NCBI GenBank assembly: GCA_003453835.1
Contig: DMMN01000147.1
Coordinates: 10,023-15,861, forward strand
Length of the DNA stretch: 5,839 bases
Direction: 5' to 3'
DNA from: Bacteroidota bacterium
GTDB lineage: Bacteria > Bacteroidota > Ignavibacteria > UBA10030
Under the pieces are notes generated by a model. It searched no databases. It worked only from the letters and a program-made list of their open reading frames with translations, and had not been told where the DNA came from. Shown one piece after another: positions 1 through 5,839 of the stretch (its first letter is position 1; the number at the start of each line of letters is the position of its first letter). The position numbers and the translations under genes were made by a program.

Positions 1-2
1 TT

Positions 3-410
3 GACTTCTCATCGGGCTCCAACATAAGTATCTGGTACTATAACGTGACACCATCGAGCCAGGTTGGTCTAGTAAGCATGAGGTTCAAGCTCCATGAGGC
101 CGGTGGAAACGCAAGATACTGGGGCGATCAAAACGATCACGAAGAATGGTACTCGGAAATCGCCGGCATCTATGACGCAGCGCCGGGATGGAAGCAACTC
201 CTGATTCCATTGAAAGACCTTGGGGCCGGAAATCCCACGAGCACAGGCTTCACGCTCCCCGGCTGGAGCGGTCGGCTGAACAACGGCACTCTGGATTTCG
301 ACAAGATCATCGGCTACAGCATCGAGTGGACAACTCCCGGTATCACGAATCAAGGCAGCGCACAGGGCGTCGTCGTGTGGGACAAGCTTCAGACGACCGG
401 GTTCAAAACG
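3..410 (+). other. Carbohydrate-binding-like beta-sandwich module A (N-terminally truncated)
   Basis: Domain within the first gene. Its end matches module B in order and spacing: STGFTLPGW against STKGFKIPGW, LDFDKIIGYSIEW against LDLNKIGGYRLEF, and VVVWDKLQTTGFK against EIWFDLLIPTGYR. By comparison with module B, the window begins about 71 residues into this module. The pattern (alternating beta strands, a Trp before an LP/IP strand, a final VWDKL or WFDLL strand) resembles CBM11-type or other galactose-binding-like folds. The fold assignment is by eye only. Confidence 0.55.
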
Positions 411-2348
411 ACTCCTGTGACAACCTTCGATAGCGTTGCCGTAAAGAACTTCTTCGGCGCCGACACGATGAGCTGGGCCGCAGGAAACAAAAGCTCCCTC
501 CGCTTTACGGATGTGACGACCGATCCATTCGAGGGATATTCCTCGTTGAAGGTGAACTGGAAAGTTCATATGAGTGAGAGCTGGGGAGGATACGCCAACT
601 TCTCGAAGGAGTTACCGAGCGGGCAATTCTTCAAAGACATGACATCGAACACGGACCTTCTGCTCTTTGTCAAGAACAGTGTGAAGTCTACGATTCCCAA
701 ACGCGTCACGCTGCGACTGTTTTTGTACGACTGGAGCAGCGGGGTGAAGGAAGAGTGGTGCCATCTCATCAAGGTCAATCTCGACACGTCCATAAGCACC
801 TGGCAGATGATCAAACTCCCGTTGGTGAGCGTCCAGAGCGAGCCGGATGCGAATGTCCTTTCGACAAAAGGATTCAAAATACCCGGATGGATCAATGTGA
901 AGGGCAATTCGCTCTTGGATCTGAACAAGATCGGAGGATATCGACTCGAATTCTCCGGTGATGCGTCGGGTCCACAGGGCGCCCTGGCGGAAGGGGAGAT
1001 CTGGTTCGACCTTCTCATTCCAACGGGGTATCGCGAAACAGATGTTACACCGCCGACGCCTCCCGCCTCGCTTGCGGCGGTGGCGGGATCGTTTGTGAAC
1101 CTTGTGACCTGGACGGACGTCTCGGGGGAGACGGGCGAAACGTATGATGTCTACTACAGCGACAAGCCGATCACGGATGTGAAGGCTGCCGGTGTCGAAG
1201 TCGTTCGGCTGAGCGTTCCGGAGAATACACAGGTAGCCGAGCATGTGTTGCGGGCTCCAGCCACGAACCAATCGGTGTCGTACTATTACGCCATCACCTG
1301 CACGGACAAGGTGGGGAACAAGTCGCTGCCTGGCAAAACTGCCACTGCGACCTCCAACACGGCCAAAGGTGTACCCACGATATCGCTAAGCCCACCCGCA
1401 AGTTTCAGGGCTGACGGAGACCTGGCTGAGTGGAGTTCCATCACGCCGATCAGAATCTACCTCTCAGACGGCACGGGGAGCAAGGTGACGAATACCAAGA
1501 TCGACAACGACGCCGATTTGTCGGTGAAAGCGTATCTTGCGGTCGACAATCAGTTTTTGTACGTTGCGTTCGATATCACGGACAACGTCGTGCAGGTCGA
1601 TACGACGCAATCGGACACATGGATGCAGGATTGTCCGGATCTCTTCATCGGATTGTTTGACTGGCGTGGTTTGCCCCACACTTCGTACCTGAGAGGCGCC
1701 AGACCGGACTATCACTTCCGCTTCTCCGAAAACCGCGTTCTGGAAGACGGCCACCTGTCGACGTTTGACCTGCGGCCGGGTACCAACTACAAATGGTTTA
1801 GAAAATTCCCATCGGGATACAACATCGAGGCGAAGATTTCGCTCTCGGCACTTGCGACCGCAGGGGGTGACTCGCTCTTCCGGCCAAAGGAAGGAATGCG
1901 AATCCCGATCGACTTCTCCATCAACGACAACGATGACCCCGGTGTGAGGCGGGAAGGCATTCTCACGTACTCGCCGAGAAACGAAGATCAGTCGTGGAGC
2001 GATGTCTCGCGATGGACACATACCTGGATCGGCAACAAATGGACGACCACGGGATTGGAGGAGGAGCAACTGTTGCCCTACTCGTACGAGCTCCTGCAGA
2101 ACTATCCGAATCCGTTCAATCCGACAACCCAGATCAATTACACTCTTCAGAAAGACGGCTTCGTGACGCTGAGGATCTTTGACCTTCTCGGCCGCCAAGT
2201 AGCTCAGGTAGTGAACGAAATGCAACAAGCCGGGAAATACACCGTCTCCTTGAATGCCGCAGGATTGCGTATGGGAAGCGGTGTGTATTTCTATCAGATT
2301 GAGAGCGGCTCGTTCAGAGAAGTTCGGAAGATGCTTCTGATTAAGTGA
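3..2348 (+). CDS. Secreted multidomain carbohydrate-binding-like protein with T9SS type A sorting domain (5' end missing)
   Basis: Partial gene: the frame is open from nt 3 (DFSSGSNISIWYYN precedes the GTG at 45), so the GTG is an internal Val codon and the true start lies upstream. Stop is TGA 2346-2348; 781 residues are visible. Domain order by nt: beta-sandwich module A (3-about 410, cut by the edge), a related module B (about 423-1040), a fibronectin-III-like domain opening with DVTPPTPPASL (about 1050-1364), a CBM9/DOMON-like domain (about 1392-2048; DGDLAEW, LYVAFDITDN, PIDFSINDND), and a Por/T9SS sorting domain (about 2082-2345; NYPNPFNPTT, FDLLGRQV, GVYFYQI, basic end RKMLLIK). Known for the family: this C-terminal domain directs export across the outer membrane by T9SS and is then removed or anchored. 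Inferred: a cell-surface or released protein that binds glycans. No catalytic domain is visible; one could lie upstream. Next to a TonB receptor, a role in ligand capture is plausible. Export route is confident, ligand is not. Confidence 0.9.
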   Translation, partial: DFSSGSNISIWYYNVTPSSQVGLVSMRFKLHEAGGNARYWGDQNDHEEWYSEIAGIYDAAPGWKQLLIPLKDLGAGNPTSTGFTLPGWSGRLNNGTLDFDKIIGYSIEWTTPGITNQGSAQGVVVWDKLQTTGFKTTPVTTFDSVAVKNFFGADTMSWAAGNKSSLRFTDVTTDPFEGYSSLKVNWKVHMSESWGGYANFSKELPSGQFFKDMTSNTDLLLFVKNSVKSTIPKRVTLRLFLYDWSSGVKEEWCHLIKVNLDTSISTWQMIKLPLVSVQSEPDANVLSTKGFKIPGWINVKGNSLLDLNKIGGYRLEFSGDASGPQGALAEGEIWFDLLIPTGYRETDVTPPTPPASLAAVAGSFVNLVTWTDVSGETGETYDVYYSDKPITDVKAAGVEVVRLSVPENTQVAEHVLRAPATNQSVSYYYAITCTDKVGNKSLPGKTATATSNTAKGVPTISLSPPASFRADGDLAEWSSITPIRIYLSDGTGSKVTNTKIDNDADLSVKAYLAVDNQFLYVAFDITDNVVQVDTTQSDTWMQDCPDLFIGLFDWRGLPHTSYLRGARPDYHFRFSENRVLEDGHLSTFDLRPGTNYKWFRKFPSGYNIEAKISLSALATAGGDSLFRPKEGMRIPIDFSINDNDDPGVRREGILTYSPRNEDQSWSDVSRWTHTWIGNKWTTTGLEEEQLLPYSYELLQNYPNPFNPTTQINYTLQKDGFVTLRIFDLLGRQVAQVVNEMQQAGKYTVSLNAAGLRMGSGVYFYQIESGSFREVRKMLLIK
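423..1040 (+). other. Carbohydrate-binding-like beta-sandwich module B
   Basis: Domain within the first gene, about 206 residues, starting at TTFDSVAVKNFFGAD and ending at WFDLLIPTGYR. It looks like a complete copy of the unit that is cut in module A. Features typical of galactose-binding-like sugar modules are the opening FDS, the central GYSSLKVNWKV strand, the GGYANFSKEL segment, and the closing WFDLL strand. It is followed by the proline-rich linker DVTPPTPP into the fibronectin-like domain. No sugar-binding residues can be assigned from sequence alone. Confidence 0.55.
1050..1364 (+). other. Fibronectin type III-like domain
   Basis: Domain within the first gene. It opens with the common TPPTPPASLAA linker, then VNLVTWTDVSGE, YDVYYSD and the SYYYAITCTDKVGNKS strand, a pattern usual for FnIII domains in secreted bacterial glycan-active proteins. 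It most likely acts as a spacer between the binding modules and the CBM9-like domain. Confidence 0.7.
1392..2048 (+). other. CBM9/DOMON-like carbohydrate-binding domain
   Basis: Domain within the first gene, about 219 residues. Signatures of the CBM9_1-like group are FRADGDLAEW near the start, a DNQFLYVAFDITDN strand, an acidic DTWMQDCPDLFIGLFD segment, GYNIEAKISLSAL, and PIDFSINDNDD near the end. In characterised relatives this fold binds sugars, often at the reducing end, with nearby calcium sites. The acidic stretches here would suit calcium, but that is inference. Some members of the fold bind haem instead. Confidence 0.7.
2082..2345 (+). other. T9SS type A C-terminal sorting domain
   Basis: The last 88 residues of the first protein. 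Diagnostic pieces in order: YELLQNYPNPFNPTT, a INYTLQKDGFVTLRIFD strand pair, LLGRQVAQVV, AGKYTVSLNAAGL, SGVYFYQIESG, and the basic RKMLLIK end. This is the classic Por secretion tail found throughout Bacteroidota, Ignavibacteria and related phyla. It implies a complete type IX secretion machine elsewhere in the genome. Confidence 0.95.
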
Positions 2349-2359
2349 TGTCAATTCGC

Positions 2360-2400
2360 GGGCACAGCTCGGAGACCTCGGGCTGTGCCCTGTTTGTTTG
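2360..2400 (+). terminator. Intrinsic (Rho-independent) terminator after the first gene
   Basis: GGGCACAGCTC (2360-2370) can pair with GGGCTGTGCCC (2380-2390) to form an 11-bp stem with one G-U pair and a 9-base loop (2371-2379). The stem is followed at once by TGTTTGTTTG. The T-run is broken by G residues, so termination may be partial. It starts 12 bases after the TGA stop and would separate transcription of the first gene from the receptor gene, or lower read-through into it. Confidence 0.8.
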
Positions 2401-2425
2401 ACGCCTCAGAGAGTGACGACAACGT

Positions 2426-5164
2426 ATGAAGACACGATTCCTTTTATCATGCAGATTCCCTCGCTCAGAGAGATCAGCATCTCTTTGGATCCGGCTTTGT
2501 TCACTCGTTTTCATCGGACTCCTCGTGGCGGCCCAACTGTTGTACGCCGGGACCACGGGAAAGCTTGCCGGAAGAGTGCGCGACTCGGAAACGAAAGAAC
2601 CGCTCGTCGGCGTGAACGTCTTCGTCGAAGGAACCTACCTGGGTGCCGTAACGGATGGCGATGGGTACTACTTCATTAACAACATCCCACCGGGTCAGTA
2701 CACGGTCATCGCCAGCATGGTCGGGTTCAAGCGAACGATCACCAGGAATGTGGTGATCAAGATCGATCTCACCACACGACTGGATATTTCTCTAACCTCT
2801 ACCGTTCTTCAGTTGGGGCAGGAAGTCGTTGTGCAGGCCGTTCGCCCGATGGTGCAGAAGGATCTGACGTCGACCTCCGCGACCGTTTCATCTGAGGAAA
2901 TGAAGATGATGCCTGTGGAGAATCTGAATCAGGTCATCAATCTTCAGGCCGGAGTTGTCGGCGGCCATTTTCGTGGCGGTCGGCGCAATGAAGTGGCGTA
3001 TCTCGTCGACGGGGTGTCCGTAACGGATGCGTTCAGCGGAAGTCTGGGCCTTGAGATCGAGAACTCTTCCATCCGCGAGATGGAGGTGATCAGCGGGACG
3101 TTTAACGCAGAATACGGCCAGGCAATGTCCGGCATTGTCAATATTGTGACACAGGACGGGACATCGCACTTCAGAGCGATGGCGTCTGCGTACGGAGGGA
3201 ACTACTTCACTCCGCACACGGATCTGTTCCAGAATCTCGACAAGCTCAACAACATTCGTTCAAAAGACCTGCAGTTCAATCTGAGCGGCCCGGTTCTGGT
3301 ATTGGAAGACCTGACGTTCTTCCTTACGGCGCGCTACTTCCATGATGAAGGTCATCTCTACGGAAAGAGGGTCTACAACATCACCGATGACGTTCCGTAC
3401 TTCCCCGATCCGCTCGATCAATCCACCTGGATTGCCCGCAACACCGGCGACGGGGCGTACGTGCCGATGAACCCGTACACGAAATACTCCTTCAATGGAA
3501 AGCTGACCTATTCATTTCCGTCTCTCAAGATCTCGTACTCGTACTTCTGGGACGACAACGAGAACAAGTACTACAATCACGGGTTCTCCTGGACACCGGA
3601 CGGCATCCTGAATCATTACCGGACCAACAACGTTCACAGTCTGCAAGTTACGCACGTGCCGTCACAGAGCACATTCCAGTCACTGAAGTTCGCCTACAAC
3701 GATCACGACTACAGGGGCTACCTCTACGAAGACCCGTTCGATTTGAGATACGTTGATCCGAGGCGGGGGATCGCCGTTTCGAACTATACATTCCGCTCCG
3801 GTGGAAACGACGGCTCCCGATACGCAAGAAGCACGCGTACGTTTATTGCACAATGGAGCCTGAATTCGCAGCTCTCCAAAGAACACAAGATCGGGCTGGG
3901 CGCCGAAGCACGGCTGCACAGAATCTTCAACCATGGCTGGGAGATTTACAACCTTACTGAAGGACAGGTTGATTCCCTCAGGAATCCGATTTTCACGCTC
4001 GGATACCGGTCGCTCGGAAGTTTTGGAAATCAAGCATACACGAAATACCCCCTGGAGATCTCGGCATACCTTCAGGACAAGATGGAATACGACATCATGA
4101 TCATCAATGCCGGGGTTCGCTTCGATTACTTCAATCCTCGATCGTCGATGCCAACCGATCTCCGAAATCCTGCAAACAATCCGAATTTCCCCGAAGCAGG
4201 TCAGCTCACGCAAGGGAAGACAACCGTACAGATCAGCCCGCGTCTGGGCGCATCGTTCCCGATTACCGATCAGGGGGCAATTCATTTCTCCTACGGCCAC
4301 TTCTTCCAGATCCCGGATTTCGGCAATCTCTATTACAACTCCGATTTCCTTGTCAGACCGGGAGGATCGCTTTCCTCCATTACCGGAAACCCGGACCTGA
4401 AACCTCAACGCACGGTGATGTATGAGATTGGATTGCAGCAAGTTCTGTTTCCGAATGTCTCGGTCGACTTCACGGTGTACTACCGCGATATCCGCAATCT
4501 CTTGGGCATGGAGATCATCAACACCTACGAAGGCTTCAAGTACGCCCGGTTCATCAATCGGGACTATGGAAACGTACGGGGCTTCATTGTCTCGGTCGAC
4601 AAACGCTTTGCCGATTTCTTCAGCGCTCAGGCCGACTACACGTATCAGATCGCCGAAGGCAACGCGTCCGATCCGTATGCCGTGTACAACGACAACCAAA
4701 CGGATCCTCCCATTGAATCGGAAAAGAAGGTCGTACCACTCGATTGGGATCAGCGATCGACGCTGAATCTCGCGCTCAATGTCGGCACCCCGGGCGATTG
4801 GACAGTCGGGTTGGTGTTTCAATACGGCTCCGGTTGGCCGTATACCGAAGACGCCAGGATTTCCCAGGGTGTCCGATTCGAAAACGGGGGCAAGCGTCCT
4901 GCAACTTACAACGTCGACTTGAAGGCAGACAAAGTTCTCATGCTCGGCGACTATCGCGTGAATCTATTCTTACTCGTTTACAATTTGCTGGACATCAAGA
5001 ACGAGTACGGCGTCTACGCGAGCACGGGCCGGGCAACGAGCGACCTCAACACGAAATACGCCGGGGAGATCATCGGTCTGAATACGATCGAGCAGTTTGT
5101 GAAGAATCCGTCCATGTACTCTACCCCCCGTCAACTCCGGTTTGGATTGAGCCTGGGCTTCTAG
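2426..5164 (+). CDS. TonB-dependent outer-membrane receptor with N-terminal carboxypeptidase-regulatory-like domain
   Basis: Complete, 912 residues. It imports a ligand across the outer membrane using TonB-ExbB-ExbD energy. Residues 1-41 are a long signal peptide with a late hydrophobic core (SLVFIGLLVAAQLLYA), probably cut after A41. A CarboxypepD_reg-like domain spans about 45-123 (GKLAGRVRDSETKEPLVGVNV, TDGDGYYFINNIPPGQYTV). A TonB-box-like QEVVVQA is at 132-138. The plug covers about 140-245 (AYLVDGVSVTD, EVISGTFNAEYGQAMSGIVNIVT). The rest is a 22-strand-type barrel rich in alternating aromatics, ending LRFGLSLGF with the terminal Phe expected for outer-membrane insertion. The ATG at 2426 is the only good start: an in-frame TGA lies at 2414-2416, and no further ATG comes before the hydrophobic core. 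Its SD is weak (AGAGAG, 2408-2413, 12 bases away). The architecture recalls SusC, but no SusD follows, so the substrate is open: glycan, peptide or metal complex. Confidence 0.95.
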   Translation: MKTRFLLSCRFPRSERSASLWIRLCSLVFIGLLVAAQLLYAGTTGKLAGRVRDSETKEPLVGVNVFVEGTYLGAVTDGDGYYFINNIPPGQYTVIASMVGFKRTITRNVVIKIDLTTRLDISLTSTVLQLGQEVVVQAVRPMVQKDLTSTSATVSSEEMKMMPVENLNQVINLQAGVVGGHFRGGRRNEVAYLVDGVSVTDAFSGSLGLEIENSSIREMEVISGTFNAEYGQAMSGIVNIVTQDGTSHFRAMASAYGGNYFTPHTDLFQNLDKLNNIRSKDLQFNLSGPVLVLEDLTFFLTARYFHDEGHLYGKRVYNITDDVPYFPDPLDQSTWIARNTGDGAYVPMNPYTKYSFNGKLTYSFPSLKISYSYFWDDNENKYYNHGFSWTPDGILNHYRTNNVHSLQVTHVPSQSTFQSLKFAYNDHDYRGYLYEDPFDLRYVDPRRGIAVSNYTFRSGGNDGSRYARSTRTFIAQWSLNSQLSKEHKIGLGAEARLHRIFNHGWEIYNLTEGQVDSLRNPIFTLGYRSLGSFGNQAYTKYPLEISAYLQDKMEYDIMIINAGVRFDYFNPRSSMPTDLRNPANNPNFPEAGQLTQGKTTVQISPRLGASFPITDQGAIHFSYGHFFQIPDFGNLYYNSDFLVRPGGSLSSITGNPDLKPQRTVMYEIGLQQVLFPNVSVDFTVYYRDIRNLLGMEIINTYEGFKYARFINRDYGNVRGFIVSVDKRFADFFSAQADYTYQIAEGNASDPYAVYNDNQTDPPIESEKKVVPLDWDQRSTLNLALNVGTPGDWTVGLVFQYGSGWPYTEDARISQGVRFENGGKRPATYNVDLKADKVLMLGDYRVNLFLLVYNLLDIKNEYGVYASTGRATSDLNTKYAGEIIGLNTIEQFVKNPSMYSTPRQLRFGLSLGF

Positions 5165-5229
5165 GTTCGATCTAACCGGTGGACATCCTCTAGATGAATG
5201 GAAATCGCGCTATGAAGGAGATAGGTAGC
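5165..5229 (+). other. Receptor to third-gene spacer without terminator
   Basis: This 65-nt gap holds no stem-loop with a T-run and no convincing promoter. It contains an in-frame stop TAG (5191-5193) followed by alternative ATG codons at 5194 and 5212, then the AAGGAG site. It supports reading the receptor gene and the third gene as one transcript. Confidence 0.55.
5215..5220 (+). promoter_or_regulatory. Shine-Dalgarno sequence of the third gene
   Basis: AAGGAG lies 9 bases before the ATG at 5230. It decides between three in-frame ATG codons (5194, 5212, 5230): the two upstream ones lack a comparable site, and the motif lies inside the reading frame if 5212 were used. Confidence 0.75.
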
Positions 5230-5839
5230 ATGCACAGGCTTCTGCTCTACGTTGTCGGTTTGATCTTCGTCTGTGACGCTGCAATCGGGCAGGTCAGTCC
5301 GCAAATTCAAAAGTATCGGAACGACCCAAAGGGGAACGTCCAATTCCGGAAAGAAGGGATGATGGACGGAAACCTCGTGAGAACGCTCTTCGGTAACAAC
5401 GGTGAGGTCGGACACTGGCCGTTTCAGCCTTCAGGCGAGTGGCCGAAGGGAAGTGGCCAAACTTACCTTGACGGCGTCGCCGTTCTCGTTTCCGCTGAAG
5501 TTACAGCCCCGGGAAACAGACAGATCGTTCACCCACTGGAGACGTCGTATCGTGAGTGGATGGATGAAGATCCCGTAACGGGCGAGATATGGGGATTCGA
5601 ACCCGTACCCGGTTATGTGAATCCCGGTGCAACGAGGCCAGCGGTCAATGCCGACGCAACTTCATGGCCGCAGGTGTGGCCCGACGCCCTCAACCTGACC
5701 TCCAACTGGAATGGCTATTGGTACGGCTACTTCGGCCGTGGAGTCACGAACGCCGATTTTGAGACCTTCTTTGTGATGGATGATTCGCGTGACGGCGAAT
5801 TCAAACGCGCTCCCTACAACTTTTATCCCATCGCTTCCG
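5230..5839 (+). CDS. Secreted aromatic-rich protein of unknown function (3' end missing)
   Basis: Partial gene running off the right edge; 203 codons are visible with no stop. The start at 5230 follows a strong SD and gives a compact signal peptide, MHRLLLYVVGLIFVCDAAIG, probably cut after AIG or IGQ. The Cys is not in a good lipobox (Val precedes it), so a lipoprotein is unlikely. The mature part begins VSPQIQKYRNDPKG and then shows NLVRTLFGNNGEVGHWPFQP, SGEWPKGSGQTYLDGVAVLV, GEIWGFEPVPGYVNPGATRP, SNWNGYWYGYFGRG and MDDSRDGEF. Eight Trp occur in 203 residues, along with many Gly, Pro and Tyr. I do not recognise a named domain. The style resembles long exported proteins of Ignavibacteria-like bacteria that often end in a T9SS sorting domain, but that end is outside the window. 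It starts 65 nt after the receptor gene with no terminator between, so co-transcription and a joint role with the receptor are likely. Confidence 0.85.
   Translation, partial: MHRLLLYVVGLIFVCDAAIGQVSPQIQKYRNDPKGNVQFRKEGMMDGNLVRTLFGNNGEVGHWPFQPSGEWPKGSGQTYLDGVAVLVSAEVTAPGNRQIVHPLETSYREWMDEDPVTGEIWGFEPVPGYVNPGATRPAVNADATSWPQVWPDALNLTSNWNGYWYGYFGRGVTNADFETFFVMDDSRDGEFKRAPYNFYPIAS

Noticed and set aside
45..47. GTG at 45 as the start of the first gene
   Set aside because: The frame is open to nt 3 and the upstream residues match the equivalent strand of module B, so the protein continues left of the window. No signal peptide follows the GTG.
612..1271. 219-residue open frame on the minus strand, overlapping another minus-strand frame at 566-1018
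   Set aside because: Two overlapping antisense frames over a clear domain-bearing gene are expected by chance at this base composition; the translations are Arg-rich and lack structure.
1464..2354. 296-residue open frame on the minus strand
   Set aside because: It is antisense to the CBM9-like and T9SS sorting domains of the first gene. It has no domain-like pattern and would have to cross the well-supported coding strand.
2398..2430. Sigma-70-like promoter (TTGACG at 2398) ahead of the receptor gene
   Set aside because: No acceptable -10 box occurs at 16-18 bases; the nearest TATGAA overlaps the start codon. The Bacteroidota-type TTTG/TAnnTTTG pair is also not complete.
3680..4822. 380-residue open frame on the minus strand
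   Set aside because: It lies wholly inside the receptor gene, whose protein is unmistakable. The minus-strand product has no recognisable domain, signal or gene context, and reads as an antisense shadow of biased codon use.
4744..5175. 143-residue + strand frame over the end of the receptor gene
   Set aside because: It is a different-frame shadow inside the receptor's last barrel strands, Arg/Ser-rich and without any recognisable feature.
5272..5276. Lipoprotein signal at the Cys in the third protein's leader (LIFVC)
   Set aside because: The residue before Cys is Val and not Gly, Ala or Ser, and a normal signal-peptidase site follows a few residues later.

Overview
The window looks like a piece of a chromosome from a Gram-negative member of the Bacteroidota/Chlorobiota superphylum. 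Ignavibacteria, Kapabacteria, KSB1 or a similar lineage fits better than a classical gut Bacteroides. Three things point there: a C-terminal type IX secretion (T9SS) sorting domain with the NYPNPFNPTT signature, a TonB-dependent receptor with an N-terminal carboxypeptidase-regulatory-like domain, and a secreted aromatic-rich protein beside it. This placement is inferred from protein style; there is no marker gene.

Layout, all on the + strand: (1) nt 3-2348 is the 3' part of a large secreted protein that is open to the left edge. It has two tandem beta-sandwich carbohydrate-binding-like modules (the first cut by the edge), a fibronectin-III-like domain, a CBM9/DOMON-like domain and a T9SS type A sorting domain. 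(2) nt 2349-2425 is a short gap with a clear stem-loop that reads as an intrinsic terminator. (3) nt 2426-5164 is a complete 912-residue TonB-dependent outer-membrane receptor. (4) nt 5165-5229 is a 65-nt gap with no terminator and a strong Shine-Dalgarno sequence at its end. (5) nt 5230 to the right edge is the 5' part of a third gene. It encodes a secreted protein of unrecognised family, with a signal peptide and a mature part rich in Trp, Tyr and Gly.

Together the genes suggest an outer-membrane uptake locus for a large ligand, plausibly a polysaccharide or glycoconjugate. A surface or secreted binding protein would capture the ligand, the TonB receptor would import it, and the third protein would be an exported accessory encoded with the receptor. 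No SusD-like lipoprotein and no catalytic enzyme domain is visible, so the substrate and even the carbohydrate link are inference. The remaining open frames, including long ones on the minus strand, are shadows of these three genes. I see no RNA genes, CRISPR arrays, insertion sequences or attachment sites.
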